In this document: in pieces, positions 13,291 through 24,714 of the stretch | Position numbering within the stretch: position 1 is the stretch's first letter | How the letters are laid out: each line of letters opens with the position of its first letter | From: Lepturacanthus savala | Lineage: Eukaryota; Chordata; Actinopteri; Scombriformes; Trichiuridae | Assembly (NCBI GenBank): GCA_030544235.1 | Contig: CM060467.1 | Coordinates: 965,001-1,029,000, forward strand | Reading direction: 5' to 3' | Length of the DNA: 64,000 bases | Program-made: the position numbers and the translations under genes | The notes under the pieces: model-generated | What the model was told of the DNA's origin: nothing | The model's input: the letters and a program-made list of their open reading frames with translations, nothing else | Database searches by the model: none

Positions 13291-13385
13291 TTGTTGAAAA
13301 ATTATAAGACCCCCCCCTTTTATTCATCGAAGTGGTTTGGTCCAGATGCTGTTTTCCAGTGTTCGTGGCTAGTGGCTAACGGCTA
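13291..13385 (+). repeat. Dispersed repeat, partner inverted at 60 kb
   Basis: Matches the reverse complement of 60446-60537, sharing TTGTTGAAA, AAGACCCCCCC, TGGTTTGGTCCAGATGCTG and a GGCTAGTGGCTA ending. Probably the end of an unclassified transposon. Confidence 0.7.
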
Positions 13386-14280
13386 ATTCTGACATTTTGT
13401 TCCCGGGCTACATCAGTGTTCTGGTTTCTCTCAAAAGGCCAATTATAAAGATCATATATTTGCATCTACATGTATTATTATTACTATATATGTTGTTATA
13501 TTAGATAATTGCCTCTCCACTCATAGGTTTCAAAGATTGGAAGCTATGGTTTAGTGTTGCTATGCTAAATATTAAAGAATAGAAAGTACCAGCAAGTAAT
13601 GACAGATGTACTTCAACAAAGGAAAATAAGGAAAAACAGAAACTTTCCTAGTTTAGGCTGAAGGAAAAGCAAAGAAACTCAGAAACAGGAGATAAATTAG
13701 AGATAAATTAAATGATCACTGGAGCTAGAATCTCCTGTCGTATCCAGACCTGTGAATCTGAGCTCGATTGCTTTTCCTTTACCCTTAAACGAACCGTTTG
13801 TTTATCGTTAATCGTATTTTATTCCAGTTCCAAACTAATAAACTCAATTTCGAGTGAATGATTTCATGCTTTAAAACAGTAGAGATGGGATGAAATGGAG
13901 CAGAAAAACATGGCGTTGTTGTCAATTTAATGTTATTTTCATGCAAAAGTTAAATTAAATTAAACAGAAAGACCTGTATAATATTATCAGACCAGACATC
14001 TGGTCAGGAACTACTGTAGTTACAGATTTATTAAGCTTATTAAATAGTTTATAATCAGTTTTTTACAAGGTGACAGTAAATGAGCAGATATAAATGTGTG
14101 TGTGTATAAGTTCAACTTTTAGCAAATGTCCAGTTTCTCTAAAGTTAAATTAGTTGAATTCATATTTCTACATTTCTACAGGGAGTTCAACTGTTTTCAA
14201 AGTTCTATTTGTCTTTTCCATAGTTTGGGCGTCTTAAATCCTCTCAGACAGATAATCCAACAACTGAAGGTTTCACTACG
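13386..14280. other. AT-rich non-coding interval
   Basis: No gene or clear repeat seen. Confidence 0.4.
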
Positions 14281-14890
14281 TTGCCTCATCCATTTTTGGA
14301 AAAACACGTCTTTGCTCATCAAATTATCACGTCGATGAATATGATTCCACGCTCGGCTGTTTACAAAACAGGAAAAACTACCAGCTCTGGAGCCCAGATG
14401 GTAGGTTTACATCTCTGTTTTATCCGTTCTAACAGAGGGTTTCGCTGGGTTTTCTTCGCCAGCGTAGAAGCTTTGACTTTCCCGTCTCTTCCTCTTTTCT
14501 AAACCTCGTCGATGAGGAAGTTCCCGACACAACGGAGCGAACGAGAGGCAGTAAAAGTTAAACTGTTTGAAGTCGGGAAACGTCGGCGTCTGTAAAGCAG
14601 CTGCTGTTCAGTAACACGTCCACGGTGCCGCGGGGAGATGAGGTCATTAGCAGCGTTTTTCCCTCTAATTAGAAACTCGAGCTTCCCGCCGTAACTCCAG
14701 GCTCTTTACATGCAACTAAACAGAAACAAGAGGCTGGAACGGCCTCGACTGTGGAGCAGCTGAACCTCTGAGGTGATAAGAAACACATGAGTTTCAGCCA
14801 TTGTGAACAGAAACCATGAAATATCCTGCGGCTTCCGCTGCTTCTCCTCAGCCTCCACTGATGTGGCTTAAAGATCGGACTGAGCACTGC
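14281..14890. promoter_or_regulatory. Possible regulatory block
   Basis: CpG-bearing balanced sequence with TCATTAGCAGC and CTCTAATTAGAAAC cores. ORFs here resemble no known protein. Composition-based call. Confidence 0.25.
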
Positions 14891-14989
14891 TGGAAATCAG
14901 TTTAAAGGAAAAATAAGAGTCTGAGAGGAACTGGATCAGGAGGAGGTCAATGATCTGCTGGTTTACATCAGGGCTTTCACACATTTCTG

Positions 14990-15865
14990 AAGGCCAGAGG
15001 TGAAAAAAGGGCACATGTAGCATGTCTGCCACTGAAGAGGGCACTTTAACATGTGTTTGGCTCCTAGAGGGCACTTTAACATGTGTTTGCTCCTAGAGGG
15101 CACTTTAACATGTGTTTGCTCCTAGGGGGCACTTTAAAGCCCATTTTAGCTGCCATGAGGCTACTTTAGCACTTTAAGATGCATTTTGGCTTCCAAGGGG
15201 GCATTTTAGCAGAAGTTGTGGCTCCTAGAGGGCACTTTAGCATGCTTTTTAGCTCCTAGAGGGCACCTAAACATGCTTTTTGGCTGCTTTGAGGGCACTT
15301 TAGCACAGGTTGTGGCTCCTAGAGGGCACTTTAGCACATATTTTGCCTCCCAATGGGCACTTTAATGCACATTTTGACTGCCAGGAGACTACTTTAGCAC
15401 TTTAACATGCATTTTGGCTTCCAAGGGGGCACTTTAGCACACATTTTAGCTACTAAAGGGCACTTGAACAAGTGTTTTGGCTGCCACGAGGACACTTTAG
15501 CACAAGTTGTAGCTCCTGAGGGTACTTAACATGCCTTTGGCTCATAGAGGGCACTTTAGCACATATTTTGACTCACATAGGGCACTTTAGCACATGTTTT
15601 GGCTACTAAAGGGCACTTGACAAGCGTTTTGGCTGCCATGAGGCCACTAGCACATGTTTTGGCACCTTGATGGTAATTTAATGCTTTTGGCTCCTAAACA
15701 ACACTATAGCACACGTTTTAACTCCCAGCAGACCTTTCAGCACGTTTTATCTGCCTTGAGGACACTTGAACATGTTTTAAAAGGGCACTAAAGGGCTAAA
15801 GGGCACCTTAGCATGTTTTTTAGCTCCCAAGAGGGCAGTTTAACACACATTTTTCAACAATTAGC
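14990..15865 (+). repeat. Degenerate 31-48 bp minisatellite, family S, array A
   Basis: About 20 diverged copies of a unit combining GGGCACTTTAGCAC, ATGTTTTGGCT and CCTAGAG. The same family recurs at 16.64-17.07 kb and, in reverse complement, at 38.95-39.48 and 40.39-41.0 kb. Confidence 0.85.
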
Positions 15866-15899
15866 CCATGAGGGAGTTACCCCCCCTCCCCCAGTGAAC

Positions 15900-16240
15900 A
15901 CCTCTGGTTTAGAACTCCAACGTCTCTAAACTCATCCGCTGGACATGAAGCTGCAGGTCTTCAACGTCTCCAGCTCCGTGACGTGCTGCAGCTTCATCGT
16001 TAATGTCACTGCATCGACTGCAGGAAGGCGAGCGGCCGCGTGTGATTCAGTCATTTTATGACGTCGGGCTGATCCAGACGCAGCGGCTCTGCCTCCAGGA
16101 TCCAGCATCAAACAGCAGAATTACAGCCGGAAACCAAGGGCGGGGCAGGCTTTACGTCACCTACACAGGTAGATATTCAACCCCGGAGGTGTTTAACACA
16201 CGTCTGATATGAGAAAATTACTGTGACTCACGCAACAGAA
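15900..16240. promoter_or_regulatory. Possible regulatory block with three CRE-like sites
   Basis: Repeat-poor, CpG-containing sequence with TGACGT cores at about 15979 (GTGACGTG), 16059-16065 (TGACGTC) and 16153-16159 (TTACGTCA on the plus strand). These match the ATF/CREB consensus. No coding support. Confidence 0.35.
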
Positions 16241-16289
16241 ACAGAAGTTGAGTCGAGGAGATTTGAACCAAATCCAGTCATAAAGTATG

Positions 16290-16510
16290 ACGTTTACACC
16301 AGGAATTAAAAAAAAGCCTTGAAGCAGATTAGAGACAAAACTATGTTTAATAAACAATGTGAATCACTATATGTATAAATAATATCTATACAGGAGTAAA
16401 GAAACCAGAGAATAATCATGTTTAAAGGTCATTTTCATTAAGAATGACTCAAAAATCAATAATCTACATGTAAATATCTACAGTTTACCATCATTTATCT
16501 AATAAAGTTC
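16290..16510 (-). mobile_element. Diverged family M-like element
   Basis: Shows AGTAAAGAAACCAGAGAATA and AAGAATGACTCAAAAATCAA, the reverse-orientation hallmarks of family M, at higher divergence. Similar fragments lie near 17080-17190, 17265-17370, 17440-17530 and 19340-19440. Confidence 0.45.
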
Positions 16511-16639
16511 CCTCTTACATTGTGATTAACCTGTACGTTGCATGTTTTTCTTAAAGAATGATTCAACTAATAATAAAGATTCTAATGTTAATGATAATAA
16601 AACACTATTTTCATTAGTGATTAACTGGTTAAAAAGTCT

Positions 16640-17070
16640 TTGAGGGCACGTTAGCATGCATTTTAGCTCCCAGAGGGCACATAAACGTGTTTTGGCTGCT
16701 TTGAGGGCACTTTAATGCACAGTTTGGCTGCCATGAGGACACTTTAGCACTTTAACATGTATTTTGGCTTCCAAGGGGGCACTTTAGCACATGTTTTGAA
16801 TCATAAAGGGCACTTTAGCACACGTTTTGAATCATAAAGGGCACTTTAGCACACGTTTTGAATCATAAAGGGCACTTTAGCACATGTTTTGAATCATAAA
16901 GGGCACTTTAGCACACGTTTTGAATCATAAAGGGCACTTTAGCACATGTTTTGAATCATAAAGGGCACTTTAGCACATGTTTTGAATCATAAAGGGCACT
17001 TTAGCACACGTTTTGAATCATAAAGGGCACTTTAGCACATGTTTTGGCTGCCATGAGGACACTTTAGTTG
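16640..17070 (+). repeat. 31 bp minisatellite, family S, array B
   Basis: Degenerate start, then about eight near-identical 31 bp units from 16780 to 17050 built on GGGCACTTTAGCAC and GTTTTGAATCATAAA. Units differ mainly as CACACG versus CACATG, a CpG/TpG alternation. The register is exact. Confidence 0.9.
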
Positions 17071-17960
17071 TTTAGTATAGTACGGGACTAAAAAAAACAG
17101 AAAATATTTGAATTAAAGAGAATTTGTGCACATTTTTTCTTAAAGAATGATTCAACTAATTATCAAAGTAGTTGCCAAACCTCTAATAAAGTTCAGATTC
17201 TAACGTTAATGGTAATAAAACACTATTGTGTCTCCAGTTCACATCTAAATATAAAGAGTTTTAACATCATATAGAACTAAAAGAACCAGAAAATAGAGAT
17301 TTTAAGAGAATTTCTGCATTTTTTTTCTTTAAGAACGACTCAATTAATCCTCGAAATAGTTTCCAAACATTTTCATTGCTTGATTTATATTAAAATGATT
17401 ATAAAATGTCATTTTTTCAACTTGTCTCCAGTTCACATCCAAATATAAAGAGTTTATCTTGAAATACGACAAATAAACTAGGAAATAATCACATTTCAGG
17501 TCCTGGAATCAGAGAATTGTTGCTTCTTTTTCTAACGTCTTCATTCTAGCGTCTATTATCTCCTGTAGAGTCTCGGTGCAGCTTCATCTCTGCCACAAAC
17601 ACAGAATCAGCATCAAAAGCCTGAATTAAATCTCCTCCGCTCACCTTTAACTGTCCAGTGTTTAGGAGTCATGTGTGGTCTGTTTAGTCTGCTGCTCCGA
17701 TGTTTATGCTGCGACCCAACGCAGAATAAACCAGCTGAAATACATCAGGACCAGGGGGAGGGGTCAAGCTGGAGTTGACCCCTGACCCCTGATAAAAAAG
17801 ACGTCTATTAAAGTCTGTTCAGGTTCTGAGAGGCTGCGTTTAATGATCATTAAAGTCACTTTAACCTGTTAAAATACCTAAAAACCCTCATTTATCCATA
17901 AATCCCAGTATTTTATCAGCCAATGTTACTGCTACAGCATCATCAATGGTAAATGTTTTA
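17071..17960. other. Non-coding interval with diverged family M pieces
   Basis: Three partial M-like fragments fill 17080-17530. The part at 17540-17800 is of higher complexity and unexplained. No gene seen. Confidence 0.4.
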
Positions 17961-17984
17961 CTCCTTTTATTACTTAAAAAGGTC

Positions 17985-18330
17985 TAAATAATAGATATAT
18001 TAAATAATATGTCAGAAAAAGTAGTAAACATAGTTTCCTGCTATGTAAGTCAATGGAACTCCATTAGTTTTATACACTAGGAAATATATTTTTAGAAATA
18101 ACTGAATTAAATGTAAAGAATTTGGTGAAAATTTTCCAAAATTGTGAATAAAAGACGACAGATAACGAGACAACGATGCTTCAAGTGTTAAATGTCCATC
18201 AGCAATAGGGATATCCTGGTCATGTGACCTCATAAATTGTCTGTCCTTCAAAATAAAAGCCTCCTTTTCACAACTAACTGTAAAAACATTGATTTTATAT
18301 CACAGATTTTTAGAAAAATTAAGATACAGA
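17985..18330 (+). mobile_element. Dispersed element, family K, copy 1
   Basis: Aligns with 57915-58345 and more weakly with 35445-35765. Shared blocks are CTATGTAAGTCAATG-AACTC, GTCCATCAGCAATAGGGATA, TCCTGGTCATGTGACC, TTCAAAATAAAAGCC and GATTTTATATCACAG. Non-coding; class unknown. Confidence 0.65.
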
Positions 18331-19007
18331 TGGAAACACTATTTAATAGAGGTGTGATTATTTATAATCGATTTCTAGGATTTTTTATAGATTAATAATT
18401 GATCTTTGAACTTTTATCTTATTAATCAGTGAACTACAACTTTATGGTTTAGAGATATTTAACATTTATTATCATTTATAGCAGGAAAACTGATAAATGA
18501 ACCTGATGTGGTTAAAGGTCACAAATGGTAGAAAATGAGATTTTAATTGATTTAAACTGATTTAGATGCAAAACTATGAGATGATTTCTGTTGTAAAACC
18601 ACAAATATATATTATTATGAGCTTAAAACTAGAGGATTTCCTCCAGATGTAAATATCTTATATTTATATGTATGAACCTGCTTTATTCACTCCTTCATGC
18701 TGCAGCTGCTCATGTTTAAACCAGACTCCAACAGGACGATGATGAACTGCTGCACTTGTCAAACTTCTCCAAAAAGAATCTGTTTTCTGTCCAACCAGGA
18801 GTTTCTGGTCTGTTTCTATAGATTATCCAGCTTCATCCATCCATCATAGTGATTTAACTGCTACAATCTGCCATAAAGCCACAGAGAAACTAGTGAATTT
18901 TAAAGGAAAAGGAGGTTTGGACCATTTAGAAATGAGCATTATCGTGTAATAACATCTATATTATAAGTAGGAGCCTGTTATTAAATCATTACACAGCATT
19001 ATATAGA
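18331..19007. other. AT-rich non-coding interval
   Basis: Nothing recognised. It would lie in intron 1 of the proposed minus-strand gene. Confidence 0.35.
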
Positions 19008-19115
19008 AATCTGATCTTATATTATGGTGGCTATTTGCCATAAAATGAAGAAAAATGACGCGTAAATTCCATTTAACCTTCCACATGCGCACGTGCAAAG
19101 GTTCAAATACTAATA
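19008..19115. repeat. Triplicated module, copy 1
   Basis: Order of blocks: CTTATATTATGGTGGCTATT, GCCATAAAATGA, TGACGCGTAA, CTTCCACATG, then CACGTG (19090-19095) running into CAAAGGTT. Repeated at 19196-19315 and 19468-19590. Confidence 0.8.
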
Positions 19116-19195
19116 ATCAGCTGCCACAAGATAAAACAAACAGAAAAACACTAATAGAAGTGGAGACATGTTCAACCAAATAATGAATCTGTCCA

Positions 19196-19315
19196 TTGGT
19201 CTCATATATTATAGTGGATATTTGCCAAAATTAAGACAAATCACGCGTAAATTCTACTTAAAACGTAAAATGACGAGTTAAACCTTCCACACGCGCACGT
19301 GCAAAGGTTAAAATA
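19196..19315. repeat. Triplicated module, copy 2
   Basis: Same block order, with TCACGCGTAA in place of TGACGCGTAA, an added AAAATGACGAGTTAAACC, and CACGTG at 19296-19301 followed by CAAAGGTTAAA. Confidence 0.8.
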
Positions 19316-19467
19316 ATAAAATAATGGGAGACTATACAGTTTTATTTCAAATAAATGTCTATACAGTCAAATATAAACAGTTTACCCTCAAATATTCTTC
19401 TTAAAGAATGACGTAAACCGATAATCTGTGTAAAATTAATGAAACTCCAGTTTTATATGGATTAATC

Positions 19468-19590
19468 TGCCCGTTGATCTTATATTATAGTCGTTATTTG
19501 CCAGAAAATGAATAAAAATGACGCGTAATTTCCATTTAAAACGTGAAATGACGAGTTAAACCGTCCACACGTGCAAAGGTTAAAAATAAT
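19468..19590. repeat. Triplicated module, copy 3
   Basis: Same order, with TGACGCGTAA, TGACGAGTTAAACC and CACGTG at 19568-19573 followed by CAAAGGTTAAA. It lies about 165 bp from the splice donor of the proposed minus-strand first exon. Confidence 0.8.
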
Positions 19591-19755
19591 AACGCAGCAG
19601 CAACAACCAGGTAAAAACAAGCAGTAGAACCGGAGAATAAAACGCAGCGGATCATTCGTTGGACCCGGAAAACTTCTCCAGAAACTAACTCATGTCACGG
19701 ATCGATCCGCGCGTCTCCCGCAGCGGGACGAGCCAGAAACGGCGCCGTTACTCAC

Positions 19756-19895
19756 CTGTAGCCGGTCCGTTGATCCCGGTTCCTGCTGCAGATCCAGTAA
19801 AATAACAGAGTTGGATCCGTGACACACGCCGAGGCTCCGCGTTGCCGCTGCGCTCTGCGCTCCGCGCGGACTGGCGGCGCAATGACGCACCGCAG
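19756..19895 (-). other. Probable non-coding first exon of a minus-strand gene
   Basis: Read on the minus strand, a CpG-rich segment with no ATG ends in ACAG|GTGAGTAA, an ideal 5' splice site whose intron begins at 19755. An AUG-free GC-rich exon next to a donor fits a 5'UTR exon; the upper boundary is a guess, as no TATA box or other start signal fixes it. Transcription would run away from slc9a1. In human, WDTC1 is the head-to-head neighbour of SLC9A1, so wdtc1 is a candidate. I found no WDTC1 coding exon between 1 and 19.75 kb, so the identity is open. It could also be a lncRNA. Confidence 0.5.
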
Positions 19896-19985
19896 CGGCG
19901 GCGGCGGGATAGAGTCCCGCAACGGAGGGGGGAGGAGGGGGAGGGAGGGGGGGGAGGAGGGGGAGGAGGGGGGGGGGTATAGAGC
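19880..19985 (-). promoter_or_regulatory. CpG-rich promoter with G-tract
   Basis: GCGG-rich DNA with a CRE-like TGACGCA at 19883-19889. From 19924 to 19978 the plus strand is an almost pure G/A tract with many runs of four or more G, which can form G-quadruplexes. On the minus strand it is a C/T tract upstream of the proposed start. Confidence 0.5.
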
Positions 19986-20144
19986 TGTGTAAACTGACTC
20001 CTGTTTAGCCTGAAGGGGGAGGGGCCAAATCTAATGTTAACGTCTCATTATATCAGTTTAAAGTTAAAATAGTCACAGAAACATCATCAGAAAAATAGTG
20101 GAACTATCTTGTTTTTGGTAAAAAATAGTTTGATCTATAAATAA

Positions 20145-20490
20145 ATCAATATCTATAGATCTATTTATATATAGATCTATATAAATAGATCATAAAGACT
20201 ATAAATAGATCAATAGATCGATCTATAAATACATCTATTTTTAGATGGATGGATCTATCTATGGATAGATAACTGGTCTAGATCATCTATAGATCAATAG
20301 TTCCATCTATAAATCATCTATAGATCAATAGTTCCATCTATAAATCATCTATAGATCAATAGGTCCATCTATAAATCATCTATAGATCAATAGGTCCATC
20401 TATAAATCATCTATAGATCAATAGGTCCATCTATAAATCATCTATAGATCAATTGATCTATTGATTGATAGATCGATCTAACATTGATTT
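20145..20490. repeat. GATC/TATAGAT-rich array with 31 bp core
   Basis: From 20283 to about 20452, five to six copies of a 31 bp unit built on CTATAAATCATCTATAGATC and AATAGGTCCAT. The flanks are simple TAGATCTAT variants. Confidence 0.9.
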
Positions 20491-20584
20491 CTATCCCTGA
20501 ATCATTTAAATTATTTCAATTTTTCTTCATGATTTTTATCAATAATATTTATTATTACATTATTTGACCTTTTATCTCATATTT

Positions 20585-20700
20585 GTATCTTTTTATCTTT
20601 ATTTTTGATCTTTTTATCTTTATTTTTGATCTTTTTATCTTTATTTTTGATCTTTTTATCTTTATTTTTTATCTTTTTATCTTTATTTTTGATCTCTCAT
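20585..20700 (+). repeat. 21 bp tandem repeat
   Basis: About five copies of a T-rich unit reading CTTTTTATC then TTTATTTTTGAT. The Leu/Phe/Ser/Ile ORF is its translation. Confidence 0.9.
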
Positions 20701-22300
20701 CTTGAAGTTTTATCTCATATTTTGGACTTTTTCTTTCATATTTTGAGTTTTATCTCATTTTTGAAGATGTATAAAATAAAATATATTTCTAGTATAGTAG
20801 TAAATTAATTAGTAATTAGTAGTAAATTAATCTCCAACGATTGTGATAATCAGTTAATCCTAATCATCCTTATATTCATTGATTAATGATCTAATATAAC
20901 ATCATTGATTTCTCCTCTGAGGACCATGAATATATCTATAGATTGTTGCTGATTCATCTGCTGCAGTAGATGTTGACTTATTTCAATAAATATAAAATAA
21001 ATAATAATTAAAACACTCAGAGTAATAAAAGTCTTGTCTTCAGCCTCTGGGGACCATGAATATGTCTAATAAACATTAAATCATCCATCAGAGGCTGAGA
21101 TTCATCACTAAACTAAAGATTTGTAGTTGTTTTCATACGTTAATTATCAGCTGAACCTCTGATCAGTTTATAATAAGTAGTTTATTACGGTGGTTTTAGT
21201 TAATTACTGTGATTATCCCATGATTAGTTGATTAAAAGTCTCTTCATCATCATTGTTCTCTGGTTAATTATCACTCGTTATTGATCTGATCAGTTTAATG
21301 GTTTAATGTTAATCTGCAGCTTTTAAATCCACTCATTGACTTTATTCAGTGTTTTTCTGCTTCTGTGAGTGAAAATGATTTGATGATTAAAAAATCAACA
21401 AAAAATGTTCTTAAATCTAAATTAATGAAAATCCACGATGTTATAAAACAATATTAATGTATAAAGAAATAAAAATAATCACAGAAGGTTGTTTTATTAA
21501 GAGATTAATGCTGTAATTTAAAAATTAAACTTTAAAACTCCAAAATATTCATATTATTATGAATAAATGATCTTTATAAATGTGGAATATGTTAAACATG
21601 GAACTAAAACAACATAAACTCACAATATATCAAATCAATATATATTAAATAATAAATATTAAACTGAATTAATTAGCTGTTTTATTCTAGTTGTTGCTTT
21701 AGATTATTATATCTTAACTATTATATAATTATTATTAATAATATAAATAAATATTATATTATGCATGGATATTATTTTATTTATAGAAATTACAATAATA
21801 TATTATATCTAATATTATATTTTATATTATATAGAATTAAATAAATAAATAAATCTACATGTTTTTCTACTCTTTTTAACTTTTTAATTATTTCATTATT
21901 TTTAATTAATAAAATTAATTAATTTTATTTAATTATTGTATTTATTTTCATCTTTTTTTACCATTTTAATTTTTTAAAATTATTTTTATTTATATTTATT
22001 TTTTTACTTTATGTTTTATTTTGGTTTTACATGTTCAAAACAAACTAAACTAAAAAAAATAAATAAAAATAAATAGTTTGTGTGAAATATTTAATGTAGA
22101 TTCTGTGTTTTCTTGTTTTTTCTTGTTTTTTTTTGTGTTTTTCTCGTCCTCATAAAACTCAGCTCAGACTCAGAAAGGTCAGAGGTCAGAGGAGGAGGAT
22201 GAAGAATGGCAGCGAGAGATAAAGAAGGAAAAATCCACATTTACCACACACCTGTTTCTGATTCCAGAGATAATCAGTCTTCACCAGAGAGAAGAGGAAA
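20701..22300. other. AT-rich non-coding interval
   Basis: No gene. The interval is extremely AT-rich from 21640 to 22080, with (T)n and TAAATAAA tracts. ORFs are compositional. Confidence 0.45.
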
Positions 22301-22304
22301 AAAC

Positions 22305-22662
22305 ATGTTGAAACTACTGTAAATATGACTGAGATTATATAAAAACACAGTAAAACTGTATAAAACACAGTAAAACTACTGTAAATATGACTGAGATTAT
22401 ATAAAAACACAGTAAAACTGTATAAAACACATTAAAACTACTGTAAATATGACTGAGATTATATAAAAACACAGTAAAACTGTATAAAACACATTAAAAC
22501 TACTGGAAATATGACTGAGATTATATAAAAACACAGTAAAACTGTATAAAACACATTAAAACTACTGTAAATATGACTGAGATTATATAAAAACACAGTA
22601 AAACTGTATAAAACACATTAAAACTACTGTAAATATGACTGAGATTATATAAAAACACAGTA
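22305..22662 (+). repeat. 62 bp tandem array, copy 1
   Basis: Six landmarks (GTAAATATGACTGAG or its GGAAAT variant) fall at 22319, 22381, 22443, 22505, 22567 and 22629, exactly 62 bp apart. Other unit blocks are TTATATAAAAACACAG and AAAACTGTATAAAACACA. The same array recurs at 24.7 kb. Confidence 0.95.
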
Positions 22663-22670
22663 AAACTGGA

Positions 22671-23126
22671 TCAAAAATACCAAAAATAGACATTGGCTTA
22701 TTTTTGGAGGCTTTTATTTTGAAAAGCAACACACAAACTGAATAAAAATTAGTTTTTTGTCAGTTTTTTCTGACTTCTCTTTATTACACAACACTATTTC
22801 ACTGTTTTGTCCAGTTTTGTGTAATTTAGTTGGTTGTGAAAGAAACATCACGTTTTAAAACATCAGATCTGATAAAAGTTATTTGTAATAGAATCATGAA
22901 ATAAACGTGTTGTAATATTTATTTCTGGGAGGAGACGACTCATCCTGATACAGCAGCTCCTTAACATTTAAATAAACTGTCTATCGTTCCAAAAATACCA
23001 AAAAGGGACCTCAGATTTATTTCTTTGGACTTTTATTTTGAAAAGCAAAGCACGAAATGAAACGGATTTCTTATTTAATCTTAGTTCATTCCCACATTTA
23101 GGAAAGAAAAGCATCACATTTCTCTG

Positions 23127-23170
<44 letters not shown>

Positions 23171-23255
23171 CCCCCTATAGTCAGGGCCAAAAATGGACCA
23201 TGGATTTATTTTTTTGACTTTTATTTTGAAAAGCAAAAAGGGTAAAACATAAACA
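22671..23255. repeat. Three degenerate TTTATTTTGAAAAGCAA modules
   Basis: Copies at about 22671-22735, 22985-23060 and 23180-23245 share CCAAAAATA, GACATTGGCTTATTTTT and CTTTTATTTTGAAAAGCAA. They are related to the family K core in reverse orientation. A (TA)n tract occupies 23131-23169. A further copy is at 24504-24570. Confidence 0.65.
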
Positions 23256-23399
23256 GAACAGTGAGTTTTTGACTCTTTTCTAACTTGTTAAAATGTCTAA
23301 ATGGGTTAAAAACGTCTTAACTTCAGCTGATCTGTGGAATAAAATCCTGCAGGAAACGTTTTAAAGTTAAATTTAAAGTTTAAAAGCAGAAAACGCTCA

Positions 23400-23700
23400 G
23401 TAAATCAAAGAAATGCATCAATATCTTCCCGTTTCGTGGTGGAATCTCATCTCTCTGGATATTTTCTCCCGTTCCTCCGTAACTGAACGTCACATCTGGG
23501 CTCCGTAACCCGATCCCGTTCTCTGACCTTTGACCCCGACCAGAGGAAGCAGCACTTCCTGCCCAGGAAGAGGCGGCGATCTCAGCCTCGTTAGACGCCA
23601 TCTTTGTGGGGTCGGGGGTCGTGGGGGCGGAGTCAACGCTGCTTCGTGGTCGTGGATGTCTCATGTCGGAGGTGGCTAATTCCTGGTGCTGGTCCACCTG
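23400..23700 (-). promoter_or_regulatory. CpG-rich promoter-like patch
   Basis: On the minus strand it shows CTCCGCCCCC (GC box), then ACAAAGATGGCGTC (YY1-like), then GGGTCAAAGGTCA (23524-23536 complement), a perfect DR1 nuclear-receptor site, in an AT-rich context. A 105-codon minus frame (23380-23697) crosses it, but its product is not recognised and no good donor was identified. Promoter, lone exon, or mobile-element remnant are all possible. Confidence 0.3.
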
Positions 23701-24503
23701 AATGTTCTTTAATCAAAATCCTCGATATTTTAATAACGCTCCAACGTTTTTGCCTAAAAAAACACTTGTTTTCATTTTTGAATGTTATATTTAATAGATT
23801 TTTACAGGATATTACATTTTAAAGGGACATTGCACCAAATTAAAGAGTTTTACAGCCAGAAAATCCATTATTTGACCTAAATTATAACAAATCCAGGCTT
23901 TTATTTGACTGTTAAAATACTTTTAAAGGAACAATACAACAAATAAACTGAGTGATCACAGCTCAAACAAATAGATTTAAAACTAGACATTTGGCACTTT
24001 TTCTTCTTTCTATCTGTTCTTCTACCTGAATAATGAATATAAAGACATTTTAAATAAGTTTAAATGAGGATTCACAGCTTTCTAGTGATTTTTAGCCGAT
24101 TCTCAAACCCTAAACTGAGAAAATGTGTATTTTTTCAGTGTAATTTGGACGTAATGACCCTTTAGAACCGTCTCTTTTCTCCTCAGCGCTGACGGTTAAC
24201 GACGCTTCAAAGAGGTTTTTCCTGCTTGTTGCACCATTTGCTGCCGTCGTTCTGACCATGTGGTTCCTGTTCAGTGCTTTAATAATCAGCGTTTTCTGTT
24301 CTTCATGTGGATCTGCAGCATCAGGCTCCTCCTGAGGATGTTGTGTTTGGCTCCTTCTGGTAAATCGACGTCTTTTTCTCTTCGTTGTTTTATTCTGTGG
24401 AAACGAAGCCTTTGAATAAAAGTGGTAGAAACAGCTGCAGCCTCCACTTTATACAAAAAGGAGTTTAAAGTGACAGAAATCTCTGCAGTTTCACAGATTA
24501 AGG
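23701..24503. other. Non-coding interval
   Basis: AT-rich at first. From about 24165 to 24370 the sequence is more balanced (GACGGTTAACGACGC, CTTTAATAATCAGCG), possibly regulatory. No gene seen. Confidence 0.35.
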
Positions 24504-24570
24504 GTCAAAAATACCAAAAACAGACATTGGCTTATTTTTGGAGGCTTTTATTTTGAAAAGCAACACAAAC
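24504..24570 (+). repeat. TTTATTTTGAAAAGCAA module beside array 2
   Basis: Nearly identical to 22671-22735, including GACATTGGCTTATTTTTGG and the shared GAAAAGCAACACA. Here the module precedes its 62 bp array; at 22.3 kb it follows it. Confidence 0.75.
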
Positions 24571-24714
24571 AGTAAAACACTTTATTAGAAATGTACTTTT
24601 TGAACATGTGTCTCTGTTTTTTTTCCAACTTCACTGTTTTGTATATACATTTTTTTAATTTTATATTTTAATTTCTTTTTATATAAAAGTTTAGTATATT
24701 TCTGAATATATAAA

